A stretch of 64,000 bases of DNA from Helicobacter valdiviensis. Its GTDB lineage: Bacteria > Campylobacterota > Campylobacteria > Campylobacterales > Helicobacteraceae. The stretch's first letter is position 1. Every line of letters begins with the position of its first letter. This document shows positions 37,237 to 46,651 of the stretch, piece after piece. The translations under genes were made by a program, and so were the position numbers. The stretch covers positions 115,592 through 179,591 of the forward strand of contig NZ_NBIU01000001.1 of NCBI RefSeq assembly GCF_003245365.1. The letters are read 5' to 3'. The notes beneath the pieces were generated by a model. It saw only the letters and a program-made list of their open reading frames with translations, was not told where the DNA came from and ran no database searches.

Positions 37237-38588
37237 AAAAAATTTTAAATAAAATTATTTATAGCGGTATTTTAGCTATAGCTTTAGGAGGTTGTGCTTC
37301 AAATAATCTAAGCAATCAAGCTCTTATATTACCTCCTCAAGATTTAAAACCTTTTGCTTTAGAGGACTTTACCCTCTCTAAAAAATATTCTAAAGACCTT
37401 AAAGAAAATTATTTACAGCATTTCTTTTCTCCATGGAATAAACCTGCTCATCTAAAAAAAGGAGATGTAGATTTTGGCTTAAAACTTGCCTATAAAAATT
37501 TAGGTTTTGGGGAAAATCTTTTACCAAACTCTAAAGAATGGATTGATACTTTAAGCAAAGAAGCAAATTTTGAAGCTTTTCCTAGCACAAATAAACCAGC
37601 CATCATCACACGCACAACAAATCTAAGAGTATTACCCACCAACAAACCTAAATTTTATAATCCAAAAGTAGCAGGGGAAGGTTTCCCTTTTGATTATTGG
37701 CAAAATTCTTCCATTTACAGCGGAACTCCTATAGCAATTTTACACTATTCTAAAAATAAATCATGGGCTTTTGTGCAAAGTGGATTTGTAAGTGGTTGGG
37801 TAAATGTATTGGATATTGCAATTTTAGACAACAATCAAGTAAAAACATTGCAAAGTTATAAAGATTTTTTAGTCTTTACAAAAGATTACACACCTCTTTA
37901 TACTAAACAAGGAGAATTTTTAGATTTTGGACGCATTGGAATGCTTTTACCTCTTATTGGTAGCACAAAAAACTTTTATGAAGCACTTTTTATCACGCGC
38001 ACCAAAAGAGGTTATGCAAGCTTTAATAAAATCTTACTCTCTACCAATACAGTTTCAAAGTTTCCAATTTTACTTAGCAAAAACTCTTTAAGCAGTTTGG
38101 CAAATCCACTTTTAGGGGAAAAATATGGTTGGGGTGGTAGCTTTTTTAATCGTGACTGTTCTATGCTTTTACGCGATATTTTTGGAAATTTTGGCTTTTA
38201 TCTTTTACGAAATTCACAAAGCCAAATTAAACAAAAAGATTTCAGAGGCGATTCTAATTATTTTGATTTATCCAATCTAAATGAGAAAGAAAAGACAAGT
38301 TTTATTATTAATAATGCTATTCCTTTTGCAACTTTTTTAGGAATGAAAGGGCATATTATGCTTTATATAGGACATCAAGAAAATCAAATTTTTGTTCTAC
38401 ACGATATTTGGGGCTTAAAAACGCTACAAAATGAAACAGAAGAAGGAAGACATATTTTAGGAAGAGTGCTTATTACTCCTTTAGATATCGGCAAAGAAAT
38501 GCATAATATACCCTCTAAAAACCTCCTAATACAAAGGGTTTATGGTATGAAACTTCTTTTTAATAAAAAAGAATTGGAAGCTTTTTAA
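37233..38588 (+). CDS. SH3 and NlpC/P60 lipoprotein, putative peptidoglycan hydrolase
   Basis: A 451-residue lipoprotein; the signal peptide ends at LGGC with the acylated Cys near 21. A middle SH3-like region spans about 120-200 (TTNLRVLPTNKPKFYNP, WAFVQSGFVSGWVN). The C-terminal NlpC/P60 domain has YGWGGSFFNRDCSMLLRDIF with the nucleophile Cys, and GHIMLYIGHQENQIFVLHDIW with the His. Such enzymes cut between D-iso-Glu and DAP in peptidoglycan peptides. The ATG overlaps the preceding stop, linking it to azlCD, with no evident functional tie. Confidence 0.85.
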   Translation: MKKILNKIIYSGILAIALGGCASNNLSNQALILPPQDLKPFALEDFTLSKKYSKDLKENYLQHFFSPWNKPAHLKKGDVDFGLKLAYKNLGFGENLLPNSKEWIDTLSKEANFEAFPSTNKPAIITRTTNLRVLPTNKPKFYNPKVAGEGFPFDYWQNSSIYSGTPIAILHYSKNKSWAFVQSGFVSGWVNVLDIAILDNNQVKTLQSYKDFLVFTKDYTPLYTKQGEFLDFGRIGMLLPLIGSTKNFYEALFITRTKRGYASFNKILLSTNTVSKFPILLSKNSLSSLANPLLGEKYGWGGSFFNRDCSMLLRDIFGNFGFYLLRNSQSQIKQKDFRGDSNYFDLSNLNEKEKTSFIINNAIPFATFLGMKGHIMLYIGHQENQIFVLHDIWGLKTLQNETEEGRHILGRVLITPLDIGKEMHNIPSKNLLIQRVYGMKLLFNKKELEAF

Positions 38589-38667
38589 GAAGAGTTTTGC
38601 CATTTAGGTAATGCTATAAAACATAAAATTTTATTTAACCTTAGCAAAGTTAAAGTAACTAATGATG

Positions 38668-38740
38668 TATAATTTATGCAAATACATTAAAAATTAAGAA
38701 AATTATAAAGCTTTTGCTAAGTAAAGTTAGGTAAAAGCTT
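38668..38740 (+). promoter_or_regulatory. mqo promoter and leader hairpin
   Basis: TATAAT at 38668-38673 lies 89 nt before the mqo ATG. The long leader includes an 8-bp inverted repeat AAGCTTTT (38708-38715) / AAAAGCTT (38733-38740), ending about 11 nt before GAGGAG. It could influence mqo translation; no known riboswitch motif is recognised. Confidence 0.45.
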
Positions 38741-38761
38741 AAGTTTTAGAGGAGATAAATA

Positions 38762-40114
38762 ATGAAAAATCATTATGATGTTGCAATCATTGGTGCAGGA
38801 ATTTCTGGGAGTGCTTTATTTTATGCACTCACACACTATACAGATATTAAAAAAGTAGTGTTACTAGAAAAATACCATGCTCCTGCCACTTTAAGCTCTA
38901 GCGGCAATAACAATTCACAAACTATCCATTCAGGCGATATTGAAACAAACTATACTTTTGAAAAAGCCAAAAAAGTAGCGCGTGCTGCAAAACTTGTAAG
39001 TTCTTATGCCTTTTTTCACAAATTGCAAAATAAAAGTATTTTTGAATACCAAAAAATGGCAATTGGTGTGGGAGATAAAGAAGTAGAATTTATGAAGCAA
39101 CGCCATGAACAGTTTAAAGAAATTTATCCTGATTTAGAGTTCTTTGATAAAGAAACTTTAAAAGAAATTGAGCCTAATGTCATTAAGCTAGCAGATGGTA
39201 GTGATAGACCAGAAAATGTTGTAGGTTCTGGTATGAGAAAGAGTTTTTGTGCGATGAATTTCAATTCAGTTGCAAATCATATGATTGAGCAAAGTAATTT
39301 TGGTGAGCACAAGGTAATTTTCAACTATAAAGTCAAAGATATTATAGAACAAGGCGATGGAGCTTATACTATAAGAGCCAATGGTAATTCTCCAATTACA
39401 GCTTCTTTTGTGCTTGTGGATGCAGGAGCACATTCGCTTTATTTGGCACAAAGTATGGGCTATGGATTAGAATTGGGCTGTCTTCCAGTGTCAGGAAGCT
39501 TTTATTTTATTCCTGGTAGCAAGTTACAAGGCAAGGTTTATACTGTGCAAAATCCTAAGCTTCCATTTGCTGCTATCCATGGAGATCCCGATGTTGTCGC
39601 ACAAGGCAAAACAAGACTAGGACCTACTGCACTTGCACTTCCTAAGCTAGAACGCTTTAAAAGTGGAACTACGATGGATTTCTTAAAAGTATTTGGATTT
39701 GGTTCTGCAACAACAAAAATTATGTGGGATTTATTAAGCGATAGTGAGATTAGAAATTATATTTTTAGAAATTTCCTTTATGAGATACCAAGTATTGGCA
39801 AAAAATACTTTTGGGAAGAAGCTAAGAAAATCATTCCTTCTATCCGTTTAGATGAACTCACCTATGCAGAAGGATTTGGTGGGATTAGACCTCAAGTTCT
39901 AGATAAAAATAAGAAAAAATTAGAACTTGGAGAAAAGAAAATTAAAAGCAATAAAGGAATTACTTTTAATATGACGCCAAGCCCTGGTGCTACAAGCTGT
40001 ATGAAAAATGCACTTTTAGATATGCTAGAAATTGTAGATTATTTAAAAGCAAACATTAAATACGAAAAAATCAAAGAAGAGCTTAATGAAGAAAGCCTTG
40101 ATTGGCTAGAATAA
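38762..40114 (+). CDS. mqo: Malate:quinone oxidoreductase
   Basis: FAD enzyme at the inner membrane that oxidises malate to oxaloacetate and reduces quinone. It replaces the NAD-dependent dehydrogenase in Helicobacter. The FAD-binding motif is DVAIIGAGISGSALFYAL at the N-terminus. SSSGNNNSQTIHSGDIETNY, VDAGAHSLYLAQSMGYG and TPSPGATSCMKNALLDM are typical Mqo blocks. Length of 450 residues matches the epsilonproteobacterial enzyme. GAGGAGATAAAT precedes the ATG. A strong terminator follows. Confidence 0.93.
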   Translation: MKNHYDVAIIGAGISGSALFYALTHYTDIKKVVLLEKYHAPATLSSSGNNNSQTIHSGDIETNYTFEKAKKVARAAKLVSSYAFFHKLQNKSIFEYQKMAIGVGDKEVEFMKQRHEQFKEIYPDLEFFDKETLKEIEPNVIKLADGSDRPENVVGSGMRKSFCAMNFNSVANHMIEQSNFGEHKVIFNYKVKDIIEQGDGAYTIRANGNSPITASFVLVDAGAHSLYLAQSMGYGLELGCLPVSGSFYFIPGSKLQGKVYTVQNPKLPFAAIHGDPDVVAQGKTRLGPTALALPKLERFKSGTTMDFLKVFGFGSATTKIMWDLLSDSEIRNYIFRNFLYEIPSIGKKYFWEEAKKIIPSIRLDELTYAEGFGGIRPQVLDKNKKKLELGEKKIKSNKGITFNMTPSPGATSCMKNALLDMLEIVDYLKANIKYEKIKEELNEESLDWLE

Positions 40115-40118
40115 GATA

Positions 40119-40140
40119 AACTAGACTTTTTTGTCTAGTT
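40119..40140 (+). terminator. Terminator after mqo
   Basis: Perfect 8-bp stem AACTAGAC / GTCTAGTT with a T6 loop, 5 nt after the mqo stop. Confidence 0.65.
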
Positions 40141-40362
40141 ACTAATTGCTAAATAAGAAATTCTTATTGAATTTTCTTGAAGTTTATACCATTAATCTAT
40201 CTTTTATATTTGTTGTTAGGATTTTACAATTTTATCCTATCTAAAACTTAACTTTCTTTATTTTATCTAGCCATTTTTCTTTTAACAATAAAGCTTAAAA
40301 ATGCTAAAATAAAATAACATTCTTATTTAATACAGCCAAATAATGCCACATATCAAAGTATT

Positions 40363-40905
40363 TTATGGATTATACAAAATCATATGCAATATAGCACTTT
40401 TATCACATATATTCCTATAAGAGTGAAATGTATCTCCCCTAAATCTAATGCTTTCTCCTTTGGCAACACTAAAACATTGCTTATCTGTCATTATTTCAAT
40501 CATACCTTCAAAAACAGTAATAAACTCTACAGTTCCCCTAAGATGCGGTTCTGACTGCCAATAACTTTTAGGTTCTAATTCTAAGTAATAGATAGCAAAT
40601 TTACGATTTTCATCATCTGGAAAAATAGAATAATTCTTTACCTTGCCATTATCTTCTAATAATGGTTGCATTGTAGATGTCTTTACAATTTCGCAAGAAA
40701 CTTTTGGACGCATAGTTAAGGCATCAAAAGGTATTTTCATACCATTTGATAATTTCCACAAGGTTGAAAGTGTTGGATTTCCATCACCACGCTCAACTTG
40801 TGCTAACATACTTTTGCTAACTCCACTTAATTTAGCAAGTTCCTCCAAGCTTAAATTTCTCTCTTCTCTAAGTCGCCTGATGTTTTTTGCAACAATTAAA
40901 TTCAT
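40363..40905 (-). CDS. XRE-family regulator with cupin domain
   Basis: Transcription regulator of 180 residues. An HTH domain occupies about residues 5-60 (VAKNIRRLREERNLSLEELA, KLSGVSKSMLAQVERG, NPTLSTLWKLSNG). A C-terminal cupin for a small ligand follows (EPHLRGTVEFITVFEGMIEI, KGESIRFRGDTFHSYRN). ATG 40905 is chosen because an upstream TATAAT at 40942-40937 would overlap the longer starts at 40938 or 40932. It is divergent from a LysE-type exporter, a common regulator/target pair, so it probably controls that exporter in response to an amino acid. An inverted repeat lies over its -35 region. Confidence 0.85.
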   Translation of the reverse strand: MNLIVAKNIRRLREERNLSLEELAKLSGVSKSMLAQVERGDGNPTLSTLWKLSNGMKIPFDALTMRPKVSCEIVKTSTMQPLLEDNGKVKNYSIFPDDENRKFAIYYLELEPKSYWQSEPHLRGTVEFITVFEGMIEIMTDKQCFSVAKGESIRFRGDTFHSYRNICDKSAILHMILYNP

Positions 40906-40936
40906 AGTTTCCAAAAATATTCCCTTTTTCATTGAC

Positions 40937-41159
40937 ATTATAATGATATATTTGTATTATTTTAATATACAAAATCTATTTTAATACACCAAATATATTA
41001 TTATATAGTTTTAATTCCACATTGTAAAGAAGAAGAATAAAAGTGACTAAACACCTCATCATAATGCAAATTTTATACTATAAAGATTGGATAAAGATTT
41101 TTATTCTTTACATTAAAACACTACTTAAAAGAAGTTTTACATTTTTTAATACACAAAAT
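40937..41159. promoter_or_regulatory. Divergent control region with repeated operator-like motif
   Basis: The 393-nt gap between the regulator and exporter holds TTTTAATATACAAAAT (40960), TTTTAATACACCAAAT (40979) and TTTTAATACACAAAAT (41144). The first also makes a dyad with ATTTGTAT just left of it, over the -35 of the regulator promoter (TATAAT, minus strand, 40942-40937). These are good candidates for binding by the XRE-cupin protein. The rest is AT-rich without other clear signals. Confidence 0.5.
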
Positions 41160-41298
41160 CACAACAGAATAGTTTTTATAAAACAACCACCCTGATAAAA
41201 CTTTTTCAAAAATTATCAATCAATATATAACTTGCTACTTGATTTTTATAGTCTAATTAGCAAGCTGTCTTAAATAATATACAATGAGGAGTAATAAA

Positions 41299-41877
41299 AT
41301 GTTTCCCATAACCGATTTTTTAATCTACTGCTTTGTTACAGCCTATACACCAGGTGTTAATAATTTATTATCCATGAGTAATGCAATGCGTTTAGGTTTT
41401 AAGAAAAGCTTTAAGTTTAATTTAGGAATTACATTAGGTTTTTTAATTGTTATGAGCATATGTGCTTTGTTTAGTTCCATACTATTTACAATGCTTCCTA
41501 AAATTAAGTTTTATATGCAAATTTTAGGTGCTATATATATGTTACATCTTGCCCAAAAGATGTGGAAATCAAATTCTGATTTTCAAGTTGAGGAAGAAGC
41601 AGCTAGTTTTCTTGCGGGCATGGTTTTGCAGTTTATAAATCCAAAGATTTATATCTATGCAATTACTGCTATGAGTTTATATATTCTTCCTGTATTTCAT
41701 TCTAATGCATCACTTATTGGCTTTACGCTTCTGCTTACCATAATAGGTGCTTCTGGATCTTTTATGTGGGCATTATTTGGCACTATCTTTTGTAAAATTT
41801 TTATTAAGCACACAAAAATAGTTAATTTAATTATGGCTTTATTGTTGGTGTATTGTGCAATTGCTTTATTTTTATAG
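41299..41877 (+). CDS. LysE/RhtB-family amino-acid exporter
   Basis: Inner-membrane exporter of 192 residues with about five to six membrane segments. The LysE-family N-terminal block is TPGVNNLLSMSNAMRLGFKK, followed by NLGITLGFLIVMSICALF. The middle has FLAGMVLQFINPKIYIYAIT, another family signature. ATG 41299 is chosen because GAGGAG lies 8 nt upstream; an ATG at 41284 is part of the leader. Substrate is not known; relatives export threonine, homoserine, cysteine or lysine. It is probably regulated by the divergent XRE-cupin protein. Confidence 0.87.
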   Translation: MFPITDFLIYCFVTAYTPGVNNLLSMSNAMRLGFKKSFKFNLGITLGFLIVMSICALFSSILFTMLPKIKFYMQILGAIYMLHLAQKMWKSNSDFQVEEEAASFLAGMVLQFINPKIYIYAITAMSLYILPVFHSNASLIGFTLLLTIIGASGSFMWALFGTIFCKIFIKHTKIVNLIMALLLVYCAIALFL

Positions 41878-42132
41878 GAATATTTTTAAATGATAATTTA
41901 TAACAGTTATGTTTTTAATTTAATTTCACCCTAACACAAAAAGCTCTTTTATGCATTAAGTAATTACTAAATTAAATACAAAAAACATTAATATTTTACA
42001 TAGTTATAAAATAAATAGATGTGTATTTTTAAACTATATTTTTCAAAAAGGTTAGATTTTTTTGAAACTTTTGCAAAAAATTATAAAAAAGTGGTAATAT
42101 TAATTAAAATTATATTGATTTTGGAGAAAAAA

Positions 42133-42621
42133 ATGGAAAACTTTGAAACTAAAGAAGATGTTTTTGATATTAAGTCCCTTACAATGTCTATTCTAATGAC
42201 ACCATCCGTTGCCAATTTTAAAGGCAGGGTGCATGGGGGAGATCTCTTAAAACTATTAGATCAAGTAGCATATGCTTGTGCTTCTAGATATTGCGGCAAA
42301 TATGTAGTAACTCTTTCTGTAGATAGTGTAACCTTTAAATATCCTATTGAAGTTGGCACACTTGTAACCTTTTTGGCTTCTGTAAATTATACAGGAAGTA
42401 GCTCTCTTGAGGTAGGCATTAAAGTCATCTCTGAAGATATTCACAAAAGAATTGTAACGCACACTAACAGTGCTTATTTTACAATGGTATGCGTGGATGA
42501 AAACGGAAAGTCTGTGAAAGCTCCTCCATTAGAGCCAAAAACAGAAGTAGAAAAAAGAAGATATAATAATGCTCTAAAAAGAAAACAAGCTAGAATTGAA
42601 CTTTCTAAAAAAAATATTTAA
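42133..42621 (+). CDS. Acyl-CoA thioesterase, hot-dog fold
   Basis: Cytoplasmic thioesterase of the YciA/BFIT type, 162 residues. The catalytic and binding block is NFKGRVHGGDLLKLLDQVAY near residue 28-45. ALSVDSV-like VVTLSVDSVTFKYPIEVGT follows. The C-terminal tail is basic (KRRYNNALKRKQARIEL). ATG 42133 is chosen because TTGGAGAAAA lies just upstream and the family begins there. The frame could be read from 42019 but the extra part is not conserved-looking. Homologues hydrolyse medium or long acyl-CoAs. Confidence 0.87.
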   Translation: MENFETKEDVFDIKSLTMSILMTPSVANFKGRVHGGDLLKLLDQVAYACASRYCGKYVVTLSVDSVTFKYPIEVGTLVTFLASVNYTGSSSLEVGIKVISEDIHKRIVTHTNSAYFTMVCVDENGKSVKAPPLEPKTEVEKRRYNNALKRKQARIELSKKNI

Positions 42622-42652
42622 TATGCTATAATTTCTCTTTTTGGGAGATTTT

Positions 42653-42964
42653 ATGCAAGAAGTTTTAGATACACAAGCTAGCATTATGAAGTTTCGCCTC
42701 TGCAACCTTTGCAAAGAGCAATCCTTGGCGATTGCACTTTTATTAAAAGCATTGCTAAGAGGCGAAAAAGCCTATCCAGATCTTAAAGTTTCACTATCGC
42801 CCATTAATATTCCTCAAAATAAAAATACTAAAAAGCTCAAAACAAGCTCTAGCACAAAAGCGACTATTTCGCAAGCTAACACAGATAAACAAGAAGAACA
42901 AACAGCTCAAAATGAAACACAATCCATTCCCCAAATTTTTCCAACTTTACAAATAGATTCTTAA
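42653..42964 (+). CDS. Hypothetical protein
   Basis: A 103-residue protein that I do not recognise. The N-terminal half is helical with a CNLC motif (FRLCNLCKEQSLAIALLLKA) near residue 17. The C-terminal half is Ser/Thr/Gln/Lys-rich and probably disordered. ATG 42653 is preceded by GGGAGATTTT; a TTG at 42641 would overlap that site. A possible -10 TATAAT-like box (GCTATAATTTC) lies at about 42624-42632, just after the thioesterase stop, giving it its own promoter. It could bind a metal through the two Cys, but nothing more can be said. Confidence 0.65.
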   Translation: MQEVLDTQASIMKFRLCNLCKEQSLAIALLLKALLRGEKAYPDLKVSLSPINIPQNKNTKKLKTSSSTKATISQANTDKQEEQTAQNETQSIPQIFPTLQIDS

Positions 42965-42994
42965 AAAATTGATACATTTTTAGCTTGTGTTATG

Positions 42995-43000
42995 TATAAT
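42995..43000 (+). promoter_or_regulatory. -10 box of trmL promoter
   Basis: TATAAT with TG one base upstream (TATGTATAAT), an extended -10, 24 nt before the trmL ATG. Confidence 0.5.
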
Positions 43001-43023
43001 TCTTTTAAAAAAGAGATAACCCA

Positions 43024-43497
43024 ATGGAATTTCATATTGTATTACACGAGCCAAGAATCCCACAAAATACAGGTAATATAGGTAGGCTTTGTTTTGCTTC
43101 TAATAGCACTTTGCATCTTATCCACCCCTTGGGTTTTAATATTACCCAAAAAGAGCTAAAGCGTGCTGGAATGGACTATTGGCAATTTTTAAAAGTATTA
43201 GAATGGGATAATTATGAAGCTTTTTTAGATTCCAAACTAGAAGACTTACCCCACTTTTTTCTTACCACAAAAACAGATAAACCCTATTATCAAGCCCCCA
43301 TGCAAAAAGGAGCCTATTTACATTTTGGACGCGAAGATGCAGGACTAAAAGAAGCAATCTTAAAACAAAATAAAAAAAATTGCTTTACTATTCCTATGTG
43401 GAACAATGCTAGAAGTTTAAATCTAGCAACTAGCGTGGGAATTGTCCTTTATGAAGGTATAAGACAAAGAGACTTTATTCCATCTCAAGATGTGTGA
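43024..43497 (+). CDS. trmL: tRNA (cytidine/uridine-2'-O-)-methyltransferase TrmL
   Basis: SPOUT-family enzyme that methylates the 2'-OH of the wobble nucleotide 34 in leucine tRNAs. The protein begins with IVLHEPRIPQNTGNIGRLC. The knot region has LHFGREDAGL and CFTIPMWNNARSLNLATSV, with the SAM-binding elements. Length of 157 residues is normal. Its 3' end overlaps the convergent hypA by 23 nt. Confidence 0.93.
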   Translation: MEFHIVLHEPRIPQNTGNIGRLCFASNSTLHLIHPLGFNITQKELKRAGMDYWQFLKVLEWDNYEAFLDSKLEDLPHFFLTTKTDKPYYQAPMQKGAYLHFGREDAGLKEAILKQNKKNCFTIPMWNNARSLNLATSVGIVLYEGIRQRDFIPSQDV

Positions 43498-43819
43498 GTA
43501 ACATTTCATTACCCTTGATGATTTGCACTCTTTCTTGATGGCACTTAGGACAATGTGTATAATCCACCTCCTTAGCCTCTAACTCCTCCTTGCAATCTTG
43601 ACAAAAAAGCGTAACTTTTATTTCTTTTATCTTTAAATGTGCTTCTTTAGCTATACTTCCTATTTTAAATTCTTCAAAAGCTCTACTAAAAAGTTCTTGA
43701 TTTACACCGCTACGCTCCCCTATTTCCACCTCTATTTCCAATATTTTTGTTGCTTTATGTTCTCTTGCTAAATCCTCAATCTTTTCAAATAAAGAAGCTA
43801 CAATAGAAAATTCATGCAC
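43475..43819 (-). CDS. hypA: Hydrogenase/urease nickel incorporation protein HypA
   Basis: Nickel metallochaperone of 114 residues needed for [NiFe]-hydrogenase maturation, and in Helicobacter also for urease. The N-terminus MHEFSIVASL holds the Ni-binding His2. The zinc site is formed by CQDCKEE and CPKC near residues 74-94. It stands alone here, away from other hyp genes, and converges on trmL with a short overlap. AAGGAATAAAA precedes the ATG. Confidence 0.94.
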   Translation of the reverse strand: MHEFSIVASLFEKIEDLAREHKATKILEIEVEIGERSGVNQELFSRAFEEFKIGSIAKEAHLKIKEIKVTLFCQDCKEELEAKEVDYTHCPKCHQERVQIIKGNEMLLTHLEME

Positions 43820-43879
43820 TTTTATTCCTTATTTATGTAATTTTTTAATGATTACAAGCAATTAAAAAAGTTTTTTGGC

Positions 43880-43885
43880 TATAAT
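43880..43885 (+). promoter_or_regulatory. -10 box of argF promoter
   Basis: TATAAT in GGCTATAATACTAAC, 43 nt before the argF ATG. It would drive argF-UPF0763-hemN and the following Fe-S gene. Confidence 0.6.
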
Positions 43886-43927
43886 ACTAACTTATTTTTG
43901 CATTCAAAATTATAAAAAGGGTTCCAT

Positions 43928-44848
43928 ATGAGACATCTTTTAAGTTTGGCAGACTTTAGCAAAAAAGAAATTTTAGAAATTTTAGAAATTGCCAAAAATC
44001 TAAAGACAGAGTTTAAAAAAGGCTTTTACTCAAAGCCTTTAGAAAATAAAATATTAGGAATGATTTTTGAAAAAAACTCCACAAGAACACGAGTAAGTTT
44101 TGAATCTGGAATTTATCAACTAGGAGGCTGTGGAATCTTCCTCTCAAGCAATGATACACAATTAAGTCGCGGAGAACCCATTAAAGACACAGCGCGCGTG
44201 CTTTCTTCCATGGTGGATTTAATAATGATGCGAACAAGCGATCATGCAAGATTAGAAGAATTTGCACACTATTCTAAAGTTCCCCTTATCAATGGATTAA
44301 GCGATGATTTTCATCCCACACAACTTTTAGCAGATTATCTAACTATGCAAGAATGTGGCAAAGATAAAGATCCTGTTGTGGCTTATATTGGAGATGGTAA
44401 TAATATGGCACATTCTTGGCTAATGCTTGCTTCTAAAATGGGATTTACTCTAAAAATTGCTTCTCCTAAAGGCTATGAAGTTAAAAATGAAATCTATCAA
44501 AAAGCTCTAGAATTTGCTAAAATTTCTGGAGCTAAAATCTCTTTAATGCAAGATCCAAAAGAAGCTATAAAAGATGCAGATGTAGTAACAACAGACACTT
44601 GGGCTTCCATGGGGCAAGAAGATGAAAAAAAAGAAAGAATAAAAGCATTTAGTGGATATTGCGTAGATAGCGAACTTCTAGCTCTTAGCAAAAAAGATTC
44701 TATTTTCTTGCATTGTTTGCCAGCATATAGAGGGCAAGAAGTTAGCGAAGAAGTCTTAGAAGGCACACAAAGCAAAATTTTCCTTGAAGCTGAAAACCGC
44801 CTTCATGCACAAAAAGGAGCTATGGTTTGGCTACATCAAAATCGTTAA
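43928..44848 (+). CDS. argF: Ornithine carbamoyltransferase
   Basis: Makes citrulline from ornithine and carbamoyl phosphate in arginine synthesis. The carbamoyl-phosphate site is [13 protein letters not shown] near residue 50. [11 protein letters not shown] holds the conserved His, and the ornithine site is [12 protein letters not shown] with the catalytic Cys. Length of 306 residues is normal. Its end overlaps the next gene by 22 nt. The order argF-UPF0763-hemN is the same as in C. jejuni. Confidence 0.96.
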   Translation: MRHLLSLADFSKKEILEILEIAKNLKTEFKKGFYSKPLENKILGMIFEKNSTRTRVSFESGIYQLGGCGIFLSSNDTQLSRGEPIKDTARVLSSMVDLIMMRTSDHARLEEFAHYSKVPLINGLSDDFHPTQLLADYLTMQECGKDKDPVVAYIGDGNNMAHSWLMLASKMGFTLKIASPKGYEVKNEIYQKALEFAKISGAKISLMQDPKEAIKDADVVTTDTWASMGQEDEKKERIKAFSGYCVDSELLALSKKDSIFLHCLPAYRGQEVSEEVLEGTQSKIFLEAENRLHAQKGAMVWLHQNR

Positions 44849-45261
44849 AAAACACAAATAAAAACCCTTATGAAAATTTAACTAAGCAATTAAAAATTGC
44901 CCAAAAAAACCCAAAAGATGCAAAAGCAGTGCTTAAAAAAACTCTTATAAATCATTTAGAAGATAAGATTTACTGTCTAAACCATGAGGGTGAAGAGTAT
45001 TATCTACTCCCCAAAAATCTTTTAAACTCTTTTGCAGAAGCAACTAAAGAGCTAGAAAGACAAAAAATGCTTTTTAGCTTAGAGCAAGAAATTTATAAAA
45101 ATATGCCTATTGATTTTGATGATGTTTGGTGCATTGCACTAAAAGAATTGCAAAATAATTTTAAAAAAAATCCCAAAGAACTCATCAAACGCATCAAAAA
45201 ACATCATCCCTATTTATTTTTTGACTACCGTTTAAAAAATTTCGCAAACTCCAATTCATAA
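44827..45261 (+). CDS. UPF0763/DUF2603-family conserved protein
   Basis: A 144-residue protein of unknown function found in epsilonproteobacteria. Its place between argF and hemN is the same as the UPF0763 gene of C. jejuni, and this position is the main evidence. It is charged and mostly helical, with [19 protein letters not shown] and [14 protein letters not shown] as the likely conserved parts. The start is a TTG at 44827 inside argF; no strong ribosome binding site is present, so translation is probably coupled to argF. Confidence 0.75.
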   Translation: MATSKSLKNTNKNPYENLTKQLKIAQKNPKDAKAVLKKTLINHLEDKIYCLNHEGEEYYLLPKNLLNSFAEATKELERQKMLFSLEQEIYKNMPIDFDDVWCIALKELQNNFKKNPKELIKRIKKHHPYLFFDYRLKNFANSNS

Positions 45262-45272
45262 AAGGCAATCTT

Positions 45273-46643
45273 ATGCAACAACAAATTGATTTTAAAAAAT
45301 TTGCAACCTATTCTAAAGCAGGCCCCCGCTATACAAGCTATCCTACTGCTATTGAATTTAATACAGATTATGATTATAAAAGCTATCTTCTAGATTTACA
45401 AAAAGACACAAATCCTCTTTCTCTTTATTTACATTTGCCTTTTTGCAGAAGTGCTTGCTATTTTTGTGGTTGTAATGTGATTTATACCAGTAAAGCTGAA
45501 AATAAAACACGCTATCTTAGTTATCTCAAAAAAGAACTTTCCATTTTAAAAGAACAAATGGATACTAGTAAAGATGTCTATCAACTCCATTTTGGAGGTG
45601 GGACACCTACATTTTTTGATGCGGATGAATTAAAAATTATTATTGAACTTTTAAGACAAACTTTCCCAAATTTTTCTGATGAGGCAGAAATTTCTTGTGA
45701 AATTGATCCTAGATTTTTTACAAAAGAGCAAATGGAAGCTTTAAAGAGTGGCGGTTTTAACCGATTAAGTTTTGGGATACAGGATTTTAATCCACAAACA
45801 CAAAAAGCTATCCACCGTTTTCAAGATTTTACTTTAGTGCAAAAAGCTATAGAAATTGCTAGAAATTACGGTATTCATTCTATTAATTTTGATCTTATTT
45901 ATGGGCTTCCCTACCAAAATTTACAAACTTTTAAGGAAACTTTGCATTTATGTTTAAAATTAAATCCTGATCGCTTTGCAATCTTTAATTATGCACATGT
46001 GCCATGGATTAAAAAAACCATGCGTAAAATTGATGAAACAACTCTCCCCCACCCTGAAGAAAAATTAAAAATCTTAGAATACAATATTGAGTTTCTCTCT
46101 CAAAATGGCTATAAAATGATAGGTATGGATCATTTTGCAAAGCCTGATGATGAATTATTTAAATCTATTGCCAAAAATGAGCTTAGACGCAATTTTCAAG
46201 GCTATAGCACCAAAGGTGGCACACAAACTATAGGAATAGGTATTACCTCCATAGGAGAAGGAAGTAACTATTATGCACAAAATCATAAAGATTTAGCCTC
46301 CTATGAAGAAAGCATAGACAAAGGACAGCTACCCTTCTGCAAAGGCATACAATTAAGTTTGGATGATAAAATAAGAAAAACTGTTATTATGAAGCTTATG
46401 AGTAATTTTAAGCTTGATTTTAAACAAATTGAAGAAGAGTTTAAAATTGACTTCACAACCTATTTTAAAGAAGCATTAGAAGAATTAGAGCCTTTAAGAG
46501 AAGTAGGGCTTTTAGAAAAAACAAATGATGGCTTAGAAGTTAGCCAAACGGGTATGCTCCTTATCCGCAATATCGCTATGCCTTTTGATGCGTATCTTAA
46601 AAAATTTAGCAATGATAAAAAAGTTTTTAGCAAAACTATATAG
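45273..46643 (+). CDS. hemN: Oxygen-independent coproporphyrinogen III oxidase
   Basis: Radical SAM enzyme of haem synthesis that works without oxygen. The N-terminus YSKAGPRYTSYPTA is the true HemN hallmark, which HemW lacks. The cluster motif LPFCRSACYFCGC has CX3CX2CXC near residue 56. HFGGGTPTF and FGIQDFNPQTQKAIHR follow. Length of 456 residues is normal. It lies 11 nt after the UPF0763 gene and 8 nt before the Fe-S oxidoreductase gene, in one operon. Confidence 0.95.
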   Translation: MQQQIDFKKFATYSKAGPRYTSYPTAIEFNTDYDYKSYLLDLQKDTNPLSLYLHLPFCRSACYFCGCNVIYTSKAENKTRYLSYLKKELSILKEQMDTSKDVYQLHFGGGTPTFFDADELKIIIELLRQTFPNFSDEAEISCEIDPRFFTKEQMEALKSGGFNRLSFGIQDFNPQTQKAIHRFQDFTLVQKAIEIARNYGIHSINFDLIYGLPYQNLQTFKETLHLCLKLNPDRFAIFNYAHVPWIKKTMRKIDETTLPHPEEKLKILEYNIEFLSQNGYKMIGMDHFAKPDDELFKSIAKNELRRNFQGYSTKGGTQTIGIGITSIGEGSNYYAQNHKDLASYEESIDKGQLPFCKGIQLSLDDKIRKTVIMKLMSNFKLDFKQIEEEFKIDFTTYFKEALEELEPLREVGLLEKTNDGLEVSQTGMLLIRNIAMPFDAYLKKFSNDKKVFSKTI

Positions 46644-46651
46644 GATGAAAA

